From Panorpa germanica (Eukaryota; Arthropoda; Insecta; Mecoptera; Panorpidae), in assembly GCA_963678705.1 (NCBI GenBank), contig OY783214.1, positions 15,252,001 to 15,316,000 of the forward strand: a stretch of 64,000 nt of DNA. The letters are read 5' to 3'. The notes below the pieces were generated by a model that made no database searches, had not been told where the DNA came from, and worked only from the letters and a program-made list of their open reading frames with translations. Positions 62,739 through 64,000 of this stretch are shown here, in pieces. Made by a program: the position numbers and the translations under genes. Every line of letters begins with the position of its first letter. Within the stretch, counting starts at the first letter, position 1.

Positions 62739-62953
62739 TTCAAATTACGAGAGTTCGGCGGCGACTCATACTTAAAACAAGTTATGAGGTATAAACTGCC
62801 GATATTACTAAAAAGCACTGACTTAATTATTTTTCTATAATATCTATAGAAACGAATAAAATAAAATTCATTATCGTATTATAGATTTATACCGCTCTTA
62901 TAACCTTTTCTAATTATAAGTTGCCGCCGAACTATCGTGATTTCGACTATATA
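62734..62953. mobile_element. MITE-like element with about 37-bp inverted termini
   Basis: The left end TATAGTTCAAATTACGAGAG then TTCGGCGGCGACTCATA is matched by the inverted right end (62912-62951), which reads TATAGTCGAAATCACGATAG then TTCGGCGGCAACTTATA on the minus strand. A related single end occurs at 25533-25570. The ends begin next to TA. No transposase frame is present. Confidence 0.6.
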
Positions 62954-63219
62954 TGATTTTGAATGAAATAGACTGTATATAACAACTGTAGAGGCTAAAG
63001 AAATGAGATCTGATAATAAAATATTTCCCGGGAATTTTTGAGAGCACCCTCTAGTTAAAAACAACACATTATTTTATATTTCGGATTTTTAATTTTGTTT
63101 CATTTTTAATGTTTAATAAAACAGAATTAATTATTCGTTTAACGTTCAGAGTACTAAAAATTCTAGCTTTATATTGCAATATTTGTGATTCAGAGATTGA
63201 GGGTATATAATCAGTATAT

Positions 63220-63299
<80 letters not shown>
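63220..63299. repeat. (CA)5(TA)n microsatellite
   Basis: Five CA units lead into about 35 uninterrupted TA units, the longest pure dinucleotide run in the window and a candidate for cruciform or slipped structure. Confidence 0.93.
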
Positions 63300-63301
<2 letters not shown>

Positions 63302-63551
63302 CGATTTACATAATGTTCTGCGCGCGAACCTTTTCCCGGGAAATCCAAAATAATTTACATTATAATAGTTTCAAAGTTATTTTAGTCAACAGAATATCCG
63401 TCGGGAATGTAAAACACAACCTTTGTTATTTCATCAAATAAATAACATCCATCAAGTATTTCAGCAATACTAATTAAACTAAAACTAATTAACAAACCCA
63501 ATTTAATTAAGATAGTTCTACAACATAAATTAAATTACAAAAACTATTTAC

Positions 63552-63900
63552 CTGACGAACAATTTTTGTTCTTAGGGGCGAAATCCGCAATCAAATGTAT
63601 CTATCACGTATTCCACAACACTTTTTTAAAATAATTATTTTTATCTCGAGAAGATCGCAGACTTCGCAGACGCAGTTTAAATTTAACGAGCTTGTAGATA
63701 GTCGTCCTGTTGATAGTCGATTGTCGATGTGAAGCTCGTAGAGTCCTGCCAGCTACTGAGCTTTCGTGAGGCTGCTACGTTCGGGACCGCCCAGATCAAC
63801 GGATCTCATGTATACGGGAAGGGATAGAAACCAGCAGCGACTAGATCTGCAGCTGGTGCTCCACCAGTGTAGAACACACTACGCGTAAGGTTTAAGTACA
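63552..63900 (-). other. Candidate 5' UTR exon / promoter region of the minus-strand gene
   Basis: About 63640-63900 is clearly GC-richer than the surrounding DNA. Read on the minus strand, the block ends GTTCGTCAG|GTAAATAG, a good donor with the last exon base at 63552. Joined to the exon starting at 1849, the frame upstream of ATG contains TAA at 63572-63574, seven codons before the ATG, and the ATG has A at -3. That is the expected structure of a noncoding first exon. The transcription start is not determined; an Inr-like TCAGT lies at 63755-63759 on the minus strand. The right boundary is approximate. Confidence 0.4.
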
Positions 63901-64000
63901 ATGCATGATGAAGCTAGAAACAGAGTCTATCTATCTATGAGGATAGACCACCACATTTATGGACAATCAGTGTTTTATTTAAATAACAAACCCATATTGT

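Larger units (their letters stand above)
1850..63551 (-). other. Inferred giant intron (about 61.7 kb) of the minus-strand gene
   Basis: This span runs from the acceptor at 1850 to a consensus donor at 63551-63550 on the minus strand. It holds no frame that looks like a conserved gene, only AT-rich DNA and transposon debris, which fits one long first intron. It rests on two splice signals and reading-frame logic, not on transcript data. Additional small exons inside it, for example the candidate at 52483-52583, would split it. Confidence 0.4.

Noticed and set aside
1-64000. CRISPR array, operon, prophage or integron
   Set aside because: There are no regularly spaced direct repeats with unique spacers and no clustered genes. 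Introns, poly(A) retroelements and MITEs show a eukaryotic genome.

Overview
The window looks like insect nuclear DNA from a large, AT-rich genome. The evidence is one unmistakable protein-coding exon with metazoan splice signals, long low-density noncoding DNA, a LINE fragment with poly(A) and target-site duplication, a Tc1/mariner-like element with TA duplications, several MITE-like foldbacks and long (TA)n runs. Nothing looks prokaryotic: there are no operons, Shine-Dalgarno sites or CRISPR. I cannot name the species or order.

The only convincing gene is on the minus strand at the left edge. Positions 286-1848 encode a 520-residue, largely disordered, Ser/Arg/Pro-rich protein with seven RRxS sites and a C-terminal patch reminiscent of the GRIN (GPRIN) C-terminal domain. 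Its ATG lies one base after a splice acceptor, so at least one more exon lies further right. At the far right edge (about 63.55-63.9 kb) there is a GC-richer minus-strand block ending in a consensus donor, CAG|GTAAAT. Joined directly to the coding exon it places an in-frame stop just upstream of the ATG, as expected for a 5' UTR exon. On this model almost the whole window is a single intron of about 61.7 kb. A GC-rich, phase-compatible candidate exon at 52483-52583 is an alternative or additional upstream exon.

The rest is intronic or intergenic DNA with repeats. From left to right these are: repeat family A at 7.8, 9.7 and 21.9 kb; a G-quadruplex-like tract at 8.66 kb; family B, with a CGTCGCAAGCGACG head hairpin, at 11.6, 45.1, 45.9 and 48.8 kb, the middle two in tandem; a dispersed foldback family of which two copies are collinear tandem hairpin pairs (15.7 and 49.4 kb) and others are single or partial (21.8, 42.6, 56.7, 61.2 kb); a 5'-truncated LINE with a perfect 15-bp target duplication at 25.65-26.04 kb; a 780-bp mariner-like element at 38.9-39.7 kb whose 5' 196 bp is repeated inverted at its right end with one mismatch; MITE-like elements at 17.8, 54.6 and 62.6-62.95 kb; and purine/pyrimidine-asymmetric tracts that may be old LINE coding remnants.

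I did not find a convincing new multi-gene system. The most distinctive structures are the snap-back mariner derivative, the tandem-hairpin family and the inferred giant 5' intron. Unlisted short open frames look like chance frames in AT-rich DNA or lie inside the repeats.
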